The notes under the pieces: model-generated
The model's database searches: none
What the model saw: the letters and a program-made list of their open reading frames with translations, nothing else
Told to the model about the DNA's origin: nothing
In this document: piece after piece, positions 19,087-28,810 of the stretch
Numbering within the stretch: position 1 is the first letter of the stretch
How the letters are laid out: every line of letters starts with the position of its first letter
Assembly: GCF_019880545.1 (NCBI RefSeq)
Contig: NZ_JAINVW010000003.1
Location: 744,001-808,000 of the forward strand
From: Flagellimonas meishanensis
GTDB lineage: Bacteria > Bacteroidota > Bacteroidia > Flavobacteriales > Flavobacteriaceae
Length of the DNA stretch: 64,000 bases
Reading direction: 5' to 3'
Translations under genes and position numbers: made by a program

Positions 19087-20052
19087 ATGCTTAAAGTTGG
19101 TGTCCTGGGTGCGGGACATTTGGGAAAAATACACCTCAGACTCCTAAACCAATCGGAAAAATACGAGCTTGTCGGCTTTCACGACCCGGATGAAATAAAT
19201 GCCAAAAAAGTTGCGGCCGAATTTGGTTACACTTATTTTGAAAACATAAATAGCCTGATCGATGCAGTTGACGTGGTGGATATAGTCACTCCTACCCTTT
19301 CTCATTTTGATTGCGCCAAAAAAGCCATTGAAAAGAGCAGACATATTTTTATTGAAAAGCCCATCACGAACACGGTGGATGAAGCCCAAGAATTACTGGA
19401 ACTTACTAAAAAATATAGGGTAAAAGGACAAGTGGGACATGTGGAGCGGTTCAATCCGGCATTTTTGGCCGTGCGGGACAAAATTGTCAACCCCATGTTC
19501 ATTGAGACCCACAGGTTGGCCGAGTTCAATCCGAGGGGCACCGATGTGCCCGTAGTACTTGATCTTATGATCCATGACATTGATGTGATCCTTAGCGTTG
19601 TTCCATCAAAGGTGAAACAGATCAACGCAAGTGGCGTGTCCGTAATCAGCAATTCGCCAGACATTACCAATGCGCGCATCGAATTTGAGAATGGCTGTGT
19701 TGCCAATCTTACCTCCAGTCGTATTTCGCTCAAGAATATGCGCAAATCCCGTTTTTTTCAAAAAGATGCCTACATCTCGGTGGATTTTTTGGAAAAAAAG
19801 GTGGAGGTGGTAAAAATGAAGGACGCTCCTGAAAAACCGGGAGACTTTGATATGATCCTTCAAAACGCCGAAGGAATCAAAAAGCAAATCTATTTTGAAA
19901 ACCCCGAAATTGAAGTGAACAATGCCATTCTGGATGAGCTGGAAACCTTTGCCGATGCCATCCAAAATGATACAACGCCCGTGGTAAGCTTGGAGCAGGG
20001 AACCCAAGCTTTGCGTGTGGCACTACAGATCATCGAATCATTTGAAAATTAG
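19087..20052 (+). CDS. Gfo/Idh/MocA-family oxidoreductase
   Basis: The product is a 321-residue NAD(P)-dependent oxidoreductase. I chose ATG 19087, right before the nucleotide-binding GVLGAGHLGKIH motif; an in-frame ATG 48 bp upstream adds an unlikely leader. EKPITNTVDEAQEL is the conserved EKP motif. The substrate cannot be told from sequence. It starts a rightward run of eight closely spaced genes. Confidence 0.9.
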   Translation: MLKVGVLGAGHLGKIHLRLLNQSEKYELVGFHDPDEINAKKVAAEFGYTYFENINSLIDAVDVVDIVTPTLSHFDCAKKAIEKSRHIFIEKPITNTVDEAQELLELTKKYRVKGQVGHVERFNPAFLAVRDKIVNPMFIETHRLAEFNPRGTDVPVVLDLMIHDIDVILSVVPSKVKQINASGVSVISNSPDITNARIEFENGCVANLTSSRISLKNMRKSRFFQKDAYISVDFLEKKVEVVKMKDAPEKPGDFDMILQNAEGIKKQIYFENPEIEVNNAILDELETFADAIQNDTTPVVSLEQGTQALRVALQIIESFEN

Positions 20053-20110
20053 TTAGGCCTGCCAAAGCGTAATCCAGGACAATCAACTTTTAAACTATAG
20101 CAACAATAGA

Positions 20111-20998
20111 ATGAAAAAAATCGCAGTAATCGGTGCCGGTACTATGGGGAATGGGATAGCTCACGTTTTTGCCCAAACCGGATTCCAAGTACACCTTATT
20201 GATATTGCCCAGGCTTCGTTGGATAAAGGTCTGGCGACCATTACCAAAAACTTGGACCGCATGCTGGCCAAGGAAACTATCAGCGAGGCGGATAAGAAAG
20301 AAACCCTGGACAACATTTCAACCTTTACCAATCTCAAGAATGGGGTCACCGGTGTCGACTTGGTGGTAGAGGCAGCCACGGAGAATCTGGACCTTAAACT
20401 CAAAATCTTCAAGGAGCTTGATGATCTTTGCGGGGAAAATACCATCCTTGCCACCAACACCTCGTCCATTTCCATTACACACATCGCTTCGGTGACCAAA
20501 AGACCTGAAAAAGTGATTGGAATGCACTTCATGAATCCCGTTCCCATTATGAAATTAGTGGAGATCATTCGGGGATACAGCACCTCGGATGAAGTAACAC
20601 GGACCATTATGGACCTGTCCAAAAAATTGGGCAAGACACCTACCGAAGTGAACGATTATCCTGGTTTTGTGGCCAATCGCATCCTTATGCCAATGATCAA
20701 CGAGGCTGTTGAGACCTTGTACAACGGTGTGGCCGGTGTGGCTGAAATTGACACGGTAATGAAACTGGGCATGGCACATCCAATGGGGCCGCTCCAATTG
20801 GCCGATTTTATAGGACTGGATGTATGCCTTTCCATTCTCAATGTGATGTATGATGGATTTAAGAATCCAAAATATGCACCGTGTCCGCTCCTGGTGAACA
20901 TGGTAATGGCCGGAAAATTGGGAGTGAAATCGGGAGAAGGTTTTTATGACTATTCCGAGTCCCGAAAAGCCGAACATGTATCCACACAGTTTAGGTAA
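20111..20998 (+). CDS. 3-hydroxybutyryl-CoA dehydrogenase family protein
   Basis: The product is a 295-residue enzyme that oxidises 3-hydroxyacyl-CoA with NAD. The Rossmann motif is GAGTMGNGIAHVFAQTG; the catalytic His lies in VIGMHFMNPVPIMKLVE. GFVANRILMPMINEA and MAHPMGPLQLADFIG are diagnostic of the family. It could serve fatty acid or aromatic degradation, or butyrate-type metabolism. It is 58 bp after the oxidoreductase gene and 5 bp before the DUF1015 gene. Confidence 0.93.
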   Translation: MKKIAVIGAGTMGNGIAHVFAQTGFQVHLIDIAQASLDKGLATITKNLDRMLAKETISEADKKETLDNISTFTNLKNGVTGVDLVVEAATENLDLKLKIFKELDDLCGENTILATNTSSISITHIASVTKRPEKVIGMHFMNPVPIMKLVEIIRGYSTSDEVTRTIMDLSKKLGKTPTEVNDYPGFVANRILMPMINEAVETLYNGVAGVAEIDTVMKLGMAHPMGPLQLADFIGLDVCLSILNVMYDGFKNPKYAPCPLLVNMVMAGKLGVKSGEGFYDYSESRKAEHVSTQFR

Positions 20999-21003
20999 TC
21001 AGT

Positions 21004-22239
21004 ATGGCCCATATAAAACCTTTTAAGGCCATCCGTCCGGCAAAGGACAAAGTCTCATTCGTGGCCTCCAAATCGTATGAGGAGTACTCCAAGAACGAAC
21101 TGAAATCCATTTTAAGGTACAATCCTTTCTCCTTCCTGCACATAATCAATCCTGGTTTCAAGTTTCATAAAACCATCATTGGAAAAGAACGGTTTGGCTT
21201 GGTAAGGAATCGATATTTGGAATTTTTGGAGGACCATGTTTTTGTAAAGGACCAAGAACCCAGTATGTATCTCTATCAAATCGAAAAAAATGATTTTAAG
21301 AGTTTGGGCTTCTTTTGTGCCTGTAGTGTGGAAGATTATCGCAGGGATGTCATCAAAAAGCATGAGGACACCATCCAGCGAAGGGAACAACTGTTCGCAG
21401 ATTATTTGCACACCGTAGGGTTCAATGCAGAGCCGGTGCTGATGACCTATGTGGACAACGACTCGGTTGATGCCCTTTTCCAAAAGGAGACGCAGCAAAA
21501 GCCCGAGTATGATTTCACCACCACGGATAAGGTGAACCACAAGCTCTGGAAAATTGCGGATACTCGGACCATTCACCAACTAGAGACCATTTTTGAAAGC
21601 ATGGATGCCCTGTACATAGCGGACGGTCATCATCGCAGTGCCTCATCCAAACTTCTGGCAGAGAAAATGGAAGCCGGTGATCGTTCCCATTCTGGAAAGG
21701 AACCGTACAACTATTTCATGGCTTACCTCATCCCAGAATCCCAAATAAGGATATATGAGTTTAACAGAATGGTGCAGGATTTGAACGGATTCTCCAAGGA
21801 AGAATTCCTTATCAAATTGGATGCATATTTTCGAATTGAGAAAAGGGAGGACGGATTGTACAGGCCCACAAAAAAGCATCACTTCAGCATGTATCTGGAA
21901 GGAGAGTTCTATTCCCTTTATTTAAGAAAGACCAAATACCAGTTCACCGATGCCCTGAGCAGACTGGACACCCAAATCCTCTATAAGACCATCTTGGAAC
22001 CCATTTTAGGAATTCATGACCTTAGAAATGACAAGCGTATTTCGTACGGCTACGGCAAACACAATCTCATAAAAATGAAGGATGCCGTGGACAATGGAAC
22101 CTTTGCTGTTGGGTTCAGCCTGGTTCCCATAACCACAGAAGAAATCAAGTCCATAGCCAATGCTGGCTTGGTAATGCCGCCAAAAAGCACCTATATTGAA
22201 CCCAAATTACGAAGTGGGCTCGCCATTTATGAACTGTAA
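21004..22239 (+). CDS. DUF1015 family protein
   Basis: The product has 411 residues. The family is recognised from the N-terminal IKPFKAIRPAKDKV, the HIINPGFK segment, the central IADGHHRSAS motif and the C-terminal RISYGYGKHN. Its biochemical function is not established. It is tightly placed between the dehydrogenase and YggS genes, which suggests co-transcription. Confidence 0.88.
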   Translation: MAHIKPFKAIRPAKDKVSFVASKSYEEYSKNELKSILRYNPFSFLHIINPGFKFHKTIIGKERFGLVRNRYLEFLEDHVFVKDQEPSMYLYQIEKNDFKSLGFFCACSVEDYRRDVIKKHEDTIQRREQLFADYLHTVGFNAEPVLMTYVDNDSVDALFQKETQQKPEYDFTTTDKVNHKLWKIADTRTIHQLETIFESMDALYIADGHHRSASSKLLAEKMEAGDRSHSGKEPYNYFMAYLIPESQIRIYEFNRMVQDLNGFSKEEFLIKLDAYFRIEKREDGLYRPTKKHHFSMYLEGEFYSLYLRKTKYQFTDALSRLDTQILYKTILEPILGIHDLRNDKRISYGYGKHNLIKMKDAVDNGTFAVGFSLVPITTEEIKSIANAGLVMPPKSTYIEPKLRSGLAIYEL

Positions 22240-22255
22240 TGACCGCTAATTCTGT

Positions 22256-22915
22256 ATGACCATGTCGATAAAGGACAACATAGCCAAGCTCAAAAATGAA
22301 CTGCCCGACCACGTGACCCTAGTGGCAGTTTCGAAAACCAAGCCCGGCGAGGCCATCATGGAAGCCTATGAGGCTGGACATCGGATTTTTGGGGAGAACA
22401 AAGTGCAGGAAATGGTACAGAAATGGGAAGAACTGCCAAAGGATATCGAATGGCACATGATTGGACACCTGCAGCGCAACAAGGTTAGATATATGGCCGG
22501 ATTTGTGTCCCTTATCCATGGTGTTGACAGCTTAAAGCTCCTCGAAGAAATTGAAAAACAGGGCAAAAAGCATGACAGAACCATCCCTTGTCTCCTACAG
22601 ATGCATATTGCTGAGGAGGAAACAAAATTTGGCTTGGATGTTCCTGAACTGGAGGCGTTACTTGAATCCAACGAATTCAAGATGATGGAACATGTTAAAA
22701 TTGTTGGGCTAATGGGTATGGCCACGTTCACCGAAAACCAGCAACAAATAAGAAAGGAGTTTGCCAATCTCAGGTCAATTTTTGAAAATCTAAAGGAAAG
22801 ATTGCCCTACATACACATCCTCTCCATGGGTATGAGCGGTGACTATCAAATCGCCATGGAACAGGGCAGCACCATGATCCGCATAGGAAGTAGTATCTTT
22901 GGGGCGCGCAACTAA
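22256..22915 (+). CDS. YggS/PLPBP-family PLP-binding protein
   Basis: The product is a 219-residue PLP homeostasis protein. The PLP lysine lies in LVAVSKTKPGEAI. FGENKVQEM, EWHMIGHLQRNKV and the C-terminal LSMGMSGDYQIAME are diagnostic. The start may be ATG 22256 or ATG 22262. It does not itself look like a racemase; the family regulates PLP supply. Confidence 0.94.
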   Translation: MTMSIKDNIAKLKNELPDHVTLVAVSKTKPGEAIMEAYEAGHRIFGENKVQEMVQKWEELPKDIEWHMIGHLQRNKVRYMAGFVSLIHGVDSLKLLEEIEKQGKKHDRTIPCLLQMHIAEEETKFGLDVPELEALLESNEFKMMEHVKIVGLMGMATFTENQQQIRKEFANLRSIFENLKERLPYIHILSMGMSGDYQIAMEQGSTMIRIGSSIFGARN

Positions 22916-22936
22916 CAAAAAACTTCAAAATTTTTC

Positions 22937-24298
22937 ATGTACGCTATTCTCGATATTGAAAGCACCGGGGGAAAATACAACGAGGAAGGCATCATGGAAA
23001 TCGCTATACATAGGTTTGATGGCCACAAGGTTGTGGATAAATTCATGAGTTTGGTGAACCCGGAACGTGAAATACAGCCCTTTGTGACAAAACTTACCGG
23101 CATCAACAACCACATGCTGCGTTCGGCACCCAAGTTTCATGAAGTGGCCAAACGGATTGTGGAAATTACTGAGGGGACCGTACTTGTGGCCCATAATGCC
23201 CAGTTTGATTATCGTATACTCCGTACCGAATTCCGGCGGTTGGGCTATGACTTTCAGCGAAAAACTCTGTGCACCGTGGATCTCTCCAAAAAACTGCTTC
23301 CCGATGCCGAATCGCACAGCTTGGGAAAACTTGTGCGTTCGTTGGGTATCCCAATGAGTGACAGGCACCGGGCCAACGGTGATGCCATTGCCACCCTTAA
23401 GCTCTTTAAACTGCTATTGGGCAAGGACTCAGACAAACAAATCATGAAGGAGGTGATCCGGGAGGCCGAACATGGTGAGCTCTCCCCCAACCAGCTGGAT
23501 ATGGTATCCGAGTTGCCATCTGAAACCGGTGTTTACTATATGCACGACAAGGATGGGGAAATTATTTTCCTGGGGAAGACCAAAAACATCAAAAAAAGGG
23601 TGAACCAACATTTTACCAATGCGGGGACCTTGGCACGGAAGCTTCAAAAATATACTAAAAAGGTAAGCTACGAACGCACAGGAAGTGAACTTATGGCCAT
23701 TCTGAAGGAATATGTGGAACTGGTGAGTACCAGGCCAAAGTACAACTCCATTTCACACAAAAAGCTCTTTTCGCATACGGTCAATTTTTCATTGAATGGT
23801 GAACCTCACATCACCGTTAAGATTGTGAAAGGCCAAATGCAACAGGAGCAGAAAATACGCTTCAATGGGGTTAGCTCAGCGATTAACTTTCTCAAAAGGG
23901 CGAGTGAGGAGTTCGATATTTGCCCCGCTTCAATGGGGCTCAAAAAATCCTGCTCCCATAATGAAAATGGTTGTTTGTCCGGCTGCTCAGATATTAAGGA
24001 TGTAGAAAATTATAATCAGAAAATGCTCTCCATACTCCATAAATATGGTATAGAAAATAGGAGTTTGGCCTTGCTGGATAAGGGTCGTGAGCACGGTGAA
24101 CAGGGCTTGGTGCTCATCAAAAATGGCAGGCTCCAAGGTTTTGGATACGTGGAACTCAACCATCAAATCAATAATATTCATATATTAGAATCATTGATCA
24201 CCCCCATGTGCGGTGACGAAAACACTACATTTATCATTGAATCCTATTTGCGAAAAAGCCATGGACTCAAAGTTTTAGACCTAAGCCCTTCACTTTGA
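22937..24298 (+). CDS. DnaQ-like exonuclease fused to a GIY-YIG nuclease domain
   Basis: The product has 453 residues. Residues 1-165 form a 3'-5' exonuclease like the epsilon subunit: LDIESTGG (Asp6, Glu8), HNAQFDYR, and HRANGDA with His145 and Asp149. About residues 190-285 are a UvrC-like GIY-YIG domain (TGVYYMHDKDGEIIFLGKTK). The remainder, with a Cys cluster (residues about 328-350), resembles the UvrC/Cho C-terminal region. It could process damaged DNA. Its TGA overlaps the TTG start of the channel gene. Confidence 0.88.
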   Translation: MYAILDIESTGGKYNEEGIMEIAIHRFDGHKVVDKFMSLVNPEREIQPFVTKLTGINNHMLRSAPKFHEVAKRIVEITEGTVLVAHNAQFDYRILRTEFRRLGYDFQRKTLCTVDLSKKLLPDAESHSLGKLVRSLGIPMSDRHRANGDAIATLKLFKLLLGKDSDKQIMKEVIREAEHGELSPNQLDMVSELPSETGVYYMHDKDGEIIFLGKTKNIKKRVNQHFTNAGTLARKLQKYTKKVSYERTGSELMAILKEYVELVSTRPKYNSISHKKLFSHTVNFSLNGEPHITVKIVKGQMQQEQKIRFNGVSSAINFLKRASEEFDICPASMGLKKSCSHNENGCLSGCSDIKDVENYNQKMLSILHKYGIENRSLALLDKGREHGEQGLVLIKNGRLQGFGYVELNHQINNIHILESLITPMCGDENTTFIIESYLRKSHGLKVLDLSPSL

Positions 24299-25134
24299 AA
24301 GAGCATAAAATACATTCGGGATGGAAAAGCAAGCTTCATGAAATAATTTATGAAGCTGACACCCCTGCGGGTAAAATGTTCGATATTCTGCTTTTCATCT
24401 TGATTATCATGAGCGTTGTGTTGGTGATGCTGGAAAGTGTGAAGGATGTGGATCATGACTATCATGGAATACTGCTAGCCTTGGAATGGGTGATCACCAT
24501 ATTCTTCACTTTTGAATATATAGCCCGTGTCATAAGTATAAAAAAGCCTTGGAAATATATTTTTAGCTTTTACGGCATCATCGATTTTGTTTCAACGATC
24601 CCGTTATACCTTTCCTATATCATGGCCGGCTCCCAAGTGCTCTTGGCGGTCCGGGCCTTCCGGTTATTGCGGATATTCAGAATCTTAAAATTGGTCAAAT
24701 TTATGGGAGAGGCGTCCCAATTGAGGTCCGCACTGAGGGCAAGCAGGACGAAGATCGCCGTATTCATCTATGTGGTCATGATACTATCCGTCATCCTGGG
24801 TACCCTCATGTACATTATTGAAAGTGATGAGGCCGGTTTCACCAGTATTCCCAGAAGCATTTATTGGACCATCGTAACGCTGACCACTGTGGGGTACGGG
24901 GATATTGCCCCGCAGACCGCCCTGGGCCAGTTTTTTGCTACAATTATCATGGTTTTGGGTTATGGAATTATTGCTGTGCCCACGGGCATAGTCACTGTCG
25001 AGTTCTCAAAGCAAAACACAATCAAGAATCAAGCGCCCCATATGAACCTGAACACGCAATCCTGCGTAAACTGCCTGGCTGAGGGACATAGGGACGATGC
25101 CGCCCATTGTTACAACTGTGGTGAGCCCTTATGA
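24295..25134 (+). CDS. Voltage-gated-type potassium ion channel with C-terminal zinc ribbon
   Basis: The product has 279 residues. Six helices are visible, with an Arg-rich S4 (VRAFRLLRIFRILKLVK) and the K+ selectivity filter TTVGYGDIAP. The last 30 residues hold two CxxC pairs (CVNC, CYNC), which could bind zinc. The start is TTG 24295, overlapping the previous stop by 4 bp; the next in-frame ATG would remove the N-terminus. It is an inner membrane channel. Coupling suggests co-expression with the flanking genes, though their roles are unrelated. Confidence 0.88.
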   Translation: MKEHKIHSGWKSKLHEIIYEADTPAGKMFDILLFILIIMSVVLVMLESVKDVDHDYHGILLALEWVITIFFTFEYIARVISIKKPWKYIFSFYGIIDFVSTIPLYLSYIMAGSQVLLAVRAFRLLRIFRILKLVKFMGEASQLRSALRASRTKIAVFIYVVMILSVILGTLMYIIESDEAGFTSIPRSIYWTIVTLTTVGYGDIAPQTALGQFFATIIMVLGYGIIAVPTGIVTVEFSKQNTIKNQAPHMNLNTQSCVNCLAEGHRDDAAHCYNCGEPL

Positions 25135-26060
25135 GTTCCAATAAAGTATTGATTGCGATTGTGGGGCCTACTGCCATTGGAAAGACTTCCTTGGGAGTTT
25201 TTTTGGCCCAACATTTTGATACAGCGGTTATTTCCGCAGATTCCCGCCAGTTTTTCAAGGAAATGCATATTGGTACCGCAGTCCCGACCCAAGAGGAATT
25301 GAAGCAAGTCCCCCATCATTTTATTCAACATAAAAGTATCTTGGACACCTATTCCGTAGGTGATTTTGAAAAGGATGCGCTGACCAAACTTGAAACATTG
25401 TTCCTCACCAAGAACACCGTAATCATGGTCGGTGGCAGTGGGCTTTATGTTGATGCCGTCATAAAAGGGTTGGATGACTTCCCAGAGGTGAATCCGGCTT
25501 TGCGCAAAAAGCTGGTCCGGCAATTGCAGGAAAAGGGATTGGAAAGTCTGCAAGAGGAGTTGAAAAAAATTGACCAAGAGTATCATGCCAAGGTGGACCT
25601 GGACAATCCGCATCGGGTAATCAGGGCCTTGGAGGTGTCCTTGACTGCCAGCAGACCCTACTCCTCATTTTTGGATCGGGAAAAGAAAAATAGACCTTTC
25701 AAACATTTATATGTGGGGCTATTTGCACCCAGGGAGGTTATTTATGAACGCATCAACCAACGTGTTGACCAAATGATTGAGGCAGGTCTCATGGACGAAG
25801 CCAAGAAACTACATGAGCATAAAAATCGAAATGCACTGCAAACGGTTGGCTACAAGGAGCTCTTTGAGTTTTTTGAAGGGCGCTGTTCCTTGGAGTTCGC
25901 CATTTCTGAAATAAAAAAGAACACCCGGCGCTTCGCAAAACGGCAGCTTACCTGGTTAAGGAAAAATCCAGAAGTTTTGTGGTTAGAACATGATTTGGCA
26001 AAGGAGGACATGCTGAAAATGATTTTGGAACGAACAAAAAGTATCAGGAATGCAGACTAA
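25131..26060 (+). CDS. miaA: tRNA dimethylallyltransferase MiaA
   Basis: MiaA adds a dimethylallyl group to A37 of tRNAs reading U-starting codons. At 309 residues it has the expected P-loop GPTAIGKTSLG, the SADSRQFFKEM motif and MVGGSGLYVDAVIKG. The ATG overlaps the channel stop (ATGA), and its stop overlaps the gluconokinase start by 11 bp. Confidence 0.97.
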   Translation: MSSNKVLIAIVGPTAIGKTSLGVFLAQHFDTAVISADSRQFFKEMHIGTAVPTQEELKQVPHHFIQHKSILDTYSVGDFEKDALTKLETLFLTKNTVIMVGGSGLYVDAVIKGLDDFPEVNPALRKKLVRQLQEKGLESLQEELKKIDQEYHAKVDLDNPHRVIRALEVSLTASRPYSSFLDREKKNRPFKHLYVGLFAPREVIYERINQRVDQMIEAGLMDEAKKLHEHKNRNALQTVGYKELFEFFEGRCSLEFAISEIKKNTRRFAKRQLTWLRKNPEVLWLEHDLAKEDMLKMILERTKSIRNAD

Positions 26061-26544
26061 AAAATTCGTTTTTGTAGTGATGGGAGTAAGTGGTACCGGG
26101 AAAACCACTGTGGGCAAATTATTGGCAGAAAAACTGGATTTACCTTTTTTTGACGGGGACGATTTTCACCCCGAGTCCAATATTGAGAAAATGAGTGTTG
26201 GGATTCCTTTGAATGATCAAGATAGGGAAGGATGGCTTAGAGCCCTGAATCAACTGGCCATGGACCACAAATTATCTGGTGCCGTCATAGCTTGCTCTGC
26301 CTTAAAGGAGTCCTATCGCGTCATTTTAAGGAACCAAATGGGAATTCTGATGCGGTTCATTTTTCTTGATGGCTCTTTCGACCTCATCAAAAGAAGAATG
26401 GAGCAGCGGAAAGGCCATTTTATGCCCTTGGAACTATTACAATCCCAATTCGATACTTTAGAGATTCCCGAAAATGCCATTTCCGTTTCGGTAGATCAGA
26501 CCGTAGAAAAGATAGTGTCCGAAATTTTGATGAAAATTCAATAA
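26050..26544 (+). CDS. Gluconokinase
   Basis: The product is a 164-residue kinase that phosphorylates gluconate to 6-phosphogluconate. The P-loop GVSGTGKTTVG is followed by PFFDGDDFHPESNIEKM, the gluconokinase substrate signature, and later CSALKESYR. GHFMPLELLQSQFDTLE matches the C-terminus of GntK-type enzymes. It probably acts with the GntP-type permease gene about 15 kb upstream. The ATG lies inside the end of miaA. Confidence 0.93.
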   Translation: MQTKKFVFVVMGVSGTGKTTVGKLLAEKLDLPFFDGDDFHPESNIEKMSVGIPLNDQDREGWLRALNQLAMDHKLSGAVIACSALKESYRVILRNQMGILMRFIFLDGSFDLIKRRMEQRKGHFMPLELLQSQFDTLEIPENAISVSVDQTVEKIVSEILMKIQ

Positions 26545-26685
26545 AGAATGTATTCCGGAGGATTTGTAAAAACTTAACACAAAAAGTAGGGTTTATCCAC
26601 TATATTGTTAAAATTTTTTGGAACAAGTGCGTAACATACCATGTCCCTAACAGTCTAACTCACAACTAATGTAAATTTTATTGAA

Positions 26686-28734
26686 ATGAAAAGAATTTGG
26701 TTTTTGGCAGTTGCTACAATACTGCTTTGGAATTGTAAAGAACAGCCAAAAGAAACTGCCGAGGTGGAGAAAATACCTGGTATTGTATTGGAAAACATGG
26801 ACACCACTGTTAGTCCAAAAGAAGATTTCTACAATTATGTGAACGGGAACTGGATGAAGAATACTGAAATTCCGGAGGACCGCACCCGATGGGGAGGATT
26901 CTCTGTACTTCGAAAATCCACAGATGCCGATGTCCTTCAAATTATTTCAGAAGCAAAAACAAGCAACAAGTACGATGCCACCACGGATCAAGCCAAAGCA
27001 ATTGCCATTTTTGACACAAAGATGGACACCGTCGCACGCAATGAAGCTGGAATTGACCCACTACGCCCCGCCTTGGACGCTATTTCCGGAATTCAGAACC
27101 TAGGCGACCTCCAAACGGTGCTCGCCACCAACCCTTCGGTATCCTCTCCCCTTGCAGGTATTTCGGTATTTGCCGATTTAAACAACAGTGCCATGAACGC
27201 CGTGTATCTGAACCCTAATGGATTGGGACTTCCAGAACGGGATTACTATTTGGATGATGACGATAAGTCCAAAGAAATCCGTGAGGAATATAAAAAACAC
27301 ATCGTTCGGATGTTGCAAATTTTGGGCGATAGTGAAAAAGATGCCATTGCCGCTTCGAATAAAATTCTTGAACTCGAAACCCAATTGGCAAAACCAAGAT
27401 TGAACAAAGTGGAACGGCGCGATGCCCGCAATCTTAACAATCCAAGGAGCATTGCCGAAGTTGATGCGATGTTGAGCAGCATTGACCTGCCAAAAATGCT
27501 CACTGATATTGGAGCAACCAAAGCATTTGACACCATTTTTGTGACCCAACTGGATTATACCAAGGTATTGGACGACTTCTTGAAGAACACACCTATTGAA
27601 GACATTAAAACCTTGGTGCGGTGGGACACCTTCAACAATGCTGCCAATCGGCTTACCACGGAAATTGAGACGGCCAATTGGGAGTTCTACAGCAAGTATC
27701 TCAGAGGTGCCGAAAAGCAGCGTCCAGCGGACGAACGGGCTTTGGCAACAGTAAATGGGTCTGTAGGTGAAGCACTGGGGCAATTGTATGTGGATGCCAA
27801 GTTTCCTCCTGAAGCCAAGGAAAAAGCGGAAAAAATGATTGCAAACATCATCGAGGCCTATAAGGAGCGTATCAAGAAATTGGATTGGATGGGAGACTCC
27901 ACAAAGACCAAAGCAATTGAAAAACTGGACAAGTTCACCGTGAAAATTGCCTATCCTGATAAATGGGAGGATTATTCTTCCATGAAAGTCTCTGCAGACC
28001 AATCTTACTTCGACAATATGGTTGCCGTTGCTAAATGGCAACTGGCTGATAACTTGGCAGATATTGGCGAACCGGTGGACAAAAGCAAGTGGGGCATGTC
28101 TCCACAGACTGTAAATGCATATTTTAATCCTTTGAACAATGAGATTGTTTTCCCGGCAGCCATCCTTCAGCCTCCATTTTACAACTATACTGCAGATGAG
28201 GCGGTAAACTACGGTGGTATTGGAGCGGTGATCGGGCACGAAATCTCCCATGCCTTTGATGATAGCGGTTCACGCTTCGATTCCAATGGAAACCTAAAAA
28301 ACTGGTGGACCGAAGCTGATTTGGCTGCTTTTACCCAACGAGGTGACTCATTGGCAGCGCAATACGATAAGATTGAGGTGCTTCCGGAAGTGTTTGTAAA
28401 TGGCAAGTTTACTTTAGGTGAGAATATTGGTGATCTTGGAGGAGTACTGGGAGCCTATGATGGATTACAAAAACATTTTGCCGAAAATGGGCGGCCTGAG
28501 AATATCGATGGTTTTACACCGGAACAGCGTTTCTTTATGTCGTGGGCCACGGTTTGGAGGACCAAAATAAGGGATGAAGCTTTACGAACACAAATTAAGA
28601 CCGACCCCCATTCACCCGGTCAAGTCAGGGCCATTCAGCCCTTATTGAACGTGCAAGCATTTTATGATGCATTCGATATCAAAGAAGGTGATGGAATGTA
28701 CTTGGCTCCGGAGGATAGGGTCCATATCTGGTAA
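26686..28734 (+). CDS. M13-family (neprilysin-like) metalloendopeptidase lipoprotein
   Basis: This 682-residue zinc peptidase cleaves small peptides and is probably attached to the cell envelope. A signal ends in a lipobox-like ILLWNC (Cys17). The zinc site is HEISH (518-522) with the downstream GENIGDLGG motif for the third ligand. YVNGNWM and the C-terminal DKIEVLP region fit the family. It is monocistronic with a 140-bp upstream region and a strong bidirectional terminator. Confidence 0.95.
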   Translation: MKRIWFLAVATILLWNCKEQPKETAEVEKIPGIVLENMDTTVSPKEDFYNYVNGNWMKNTEIPEDRTRWGGFSVLRKSTDADVLQIISEAKTSNKYDATTDQAKAIAIFDTKMDTVARNEAGIDPLRPALDAISGIQNLGDLQTVLATNPSVSSPLAGISVFADLNNSAMNAVYLNPNGLGLPERDYYLDDDDKSKEIREEYKKHIVRMLQILGDSEKDAIAASNKILELETQLAKPRLNKVERRDARNLNNPRSIAEVDAMLSSIDLPKMLTDIGATKAFDTIFVTQLDYTKVLDDFLKNTPIEDIKTLVRWDTFNNAANRLTTEIETANWEFYSKYLRGAEKQRPADERALATVNGSVGEALGQLYVDAKFPPEAKEKAEKMIANIIEAYKERIKKLDWMGDSTKTKAIEKLDKFTVKIAYPDKWEDYSSMKVSADQSYFDNMVAVAKWQLADNLADIGEPVDKSKWGMSPQTVNAYFNPLNNEIVFPAAILQPPFYNYTADEAVNYGGIGAVIGHEISHAFDDSGSRFDSNGNLKNWWTEADLAAFTQRGDSLAAQYDKIEVLPEVFVNGKFTLGENIGDLGGVLGAYDGLQKHFAENGRPENIDGFTPEQRFFMSWATVWRTKIRDEALRTQIKTDPHSPGQVRAIQPLLNVQAFYDAFDIKEGDGMYLAPEDRVHIW

Positions 28735-28756
28735 CCACGCCCATCCCAAAGCATAG

Positions 28757-28796
28757 AAAACAAAAAACCACCCATTTTGGGTGGTTTTTTGTTTTA
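28757..28796. terminator. Bidirectional terminator between the peptidase and regulator genes
   Basis: An A-rich arm and CCACCC pair with GGGTGG and a T-run (stem about 28757-28795). It ends the M13 peptidase gene on the plus strand and the two-component operon on the minus strand. Confidence 0.85.
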
Positions 28797-28810
28797 AGAT
28801 AAAAAATTCT

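Noticed and set aside
26580..26605. DnaA box-like TTTATCCACT upstream of the M13 gene
   Set aside because: It is a single one-mismatch match in AT-rich DNA with no companion boxes.
27178..28251. Long minus-strand frame antisense to the M13 peptidase gene
   Set aside because: It is a shadow of a well-supported coding gene with conserved motifs.
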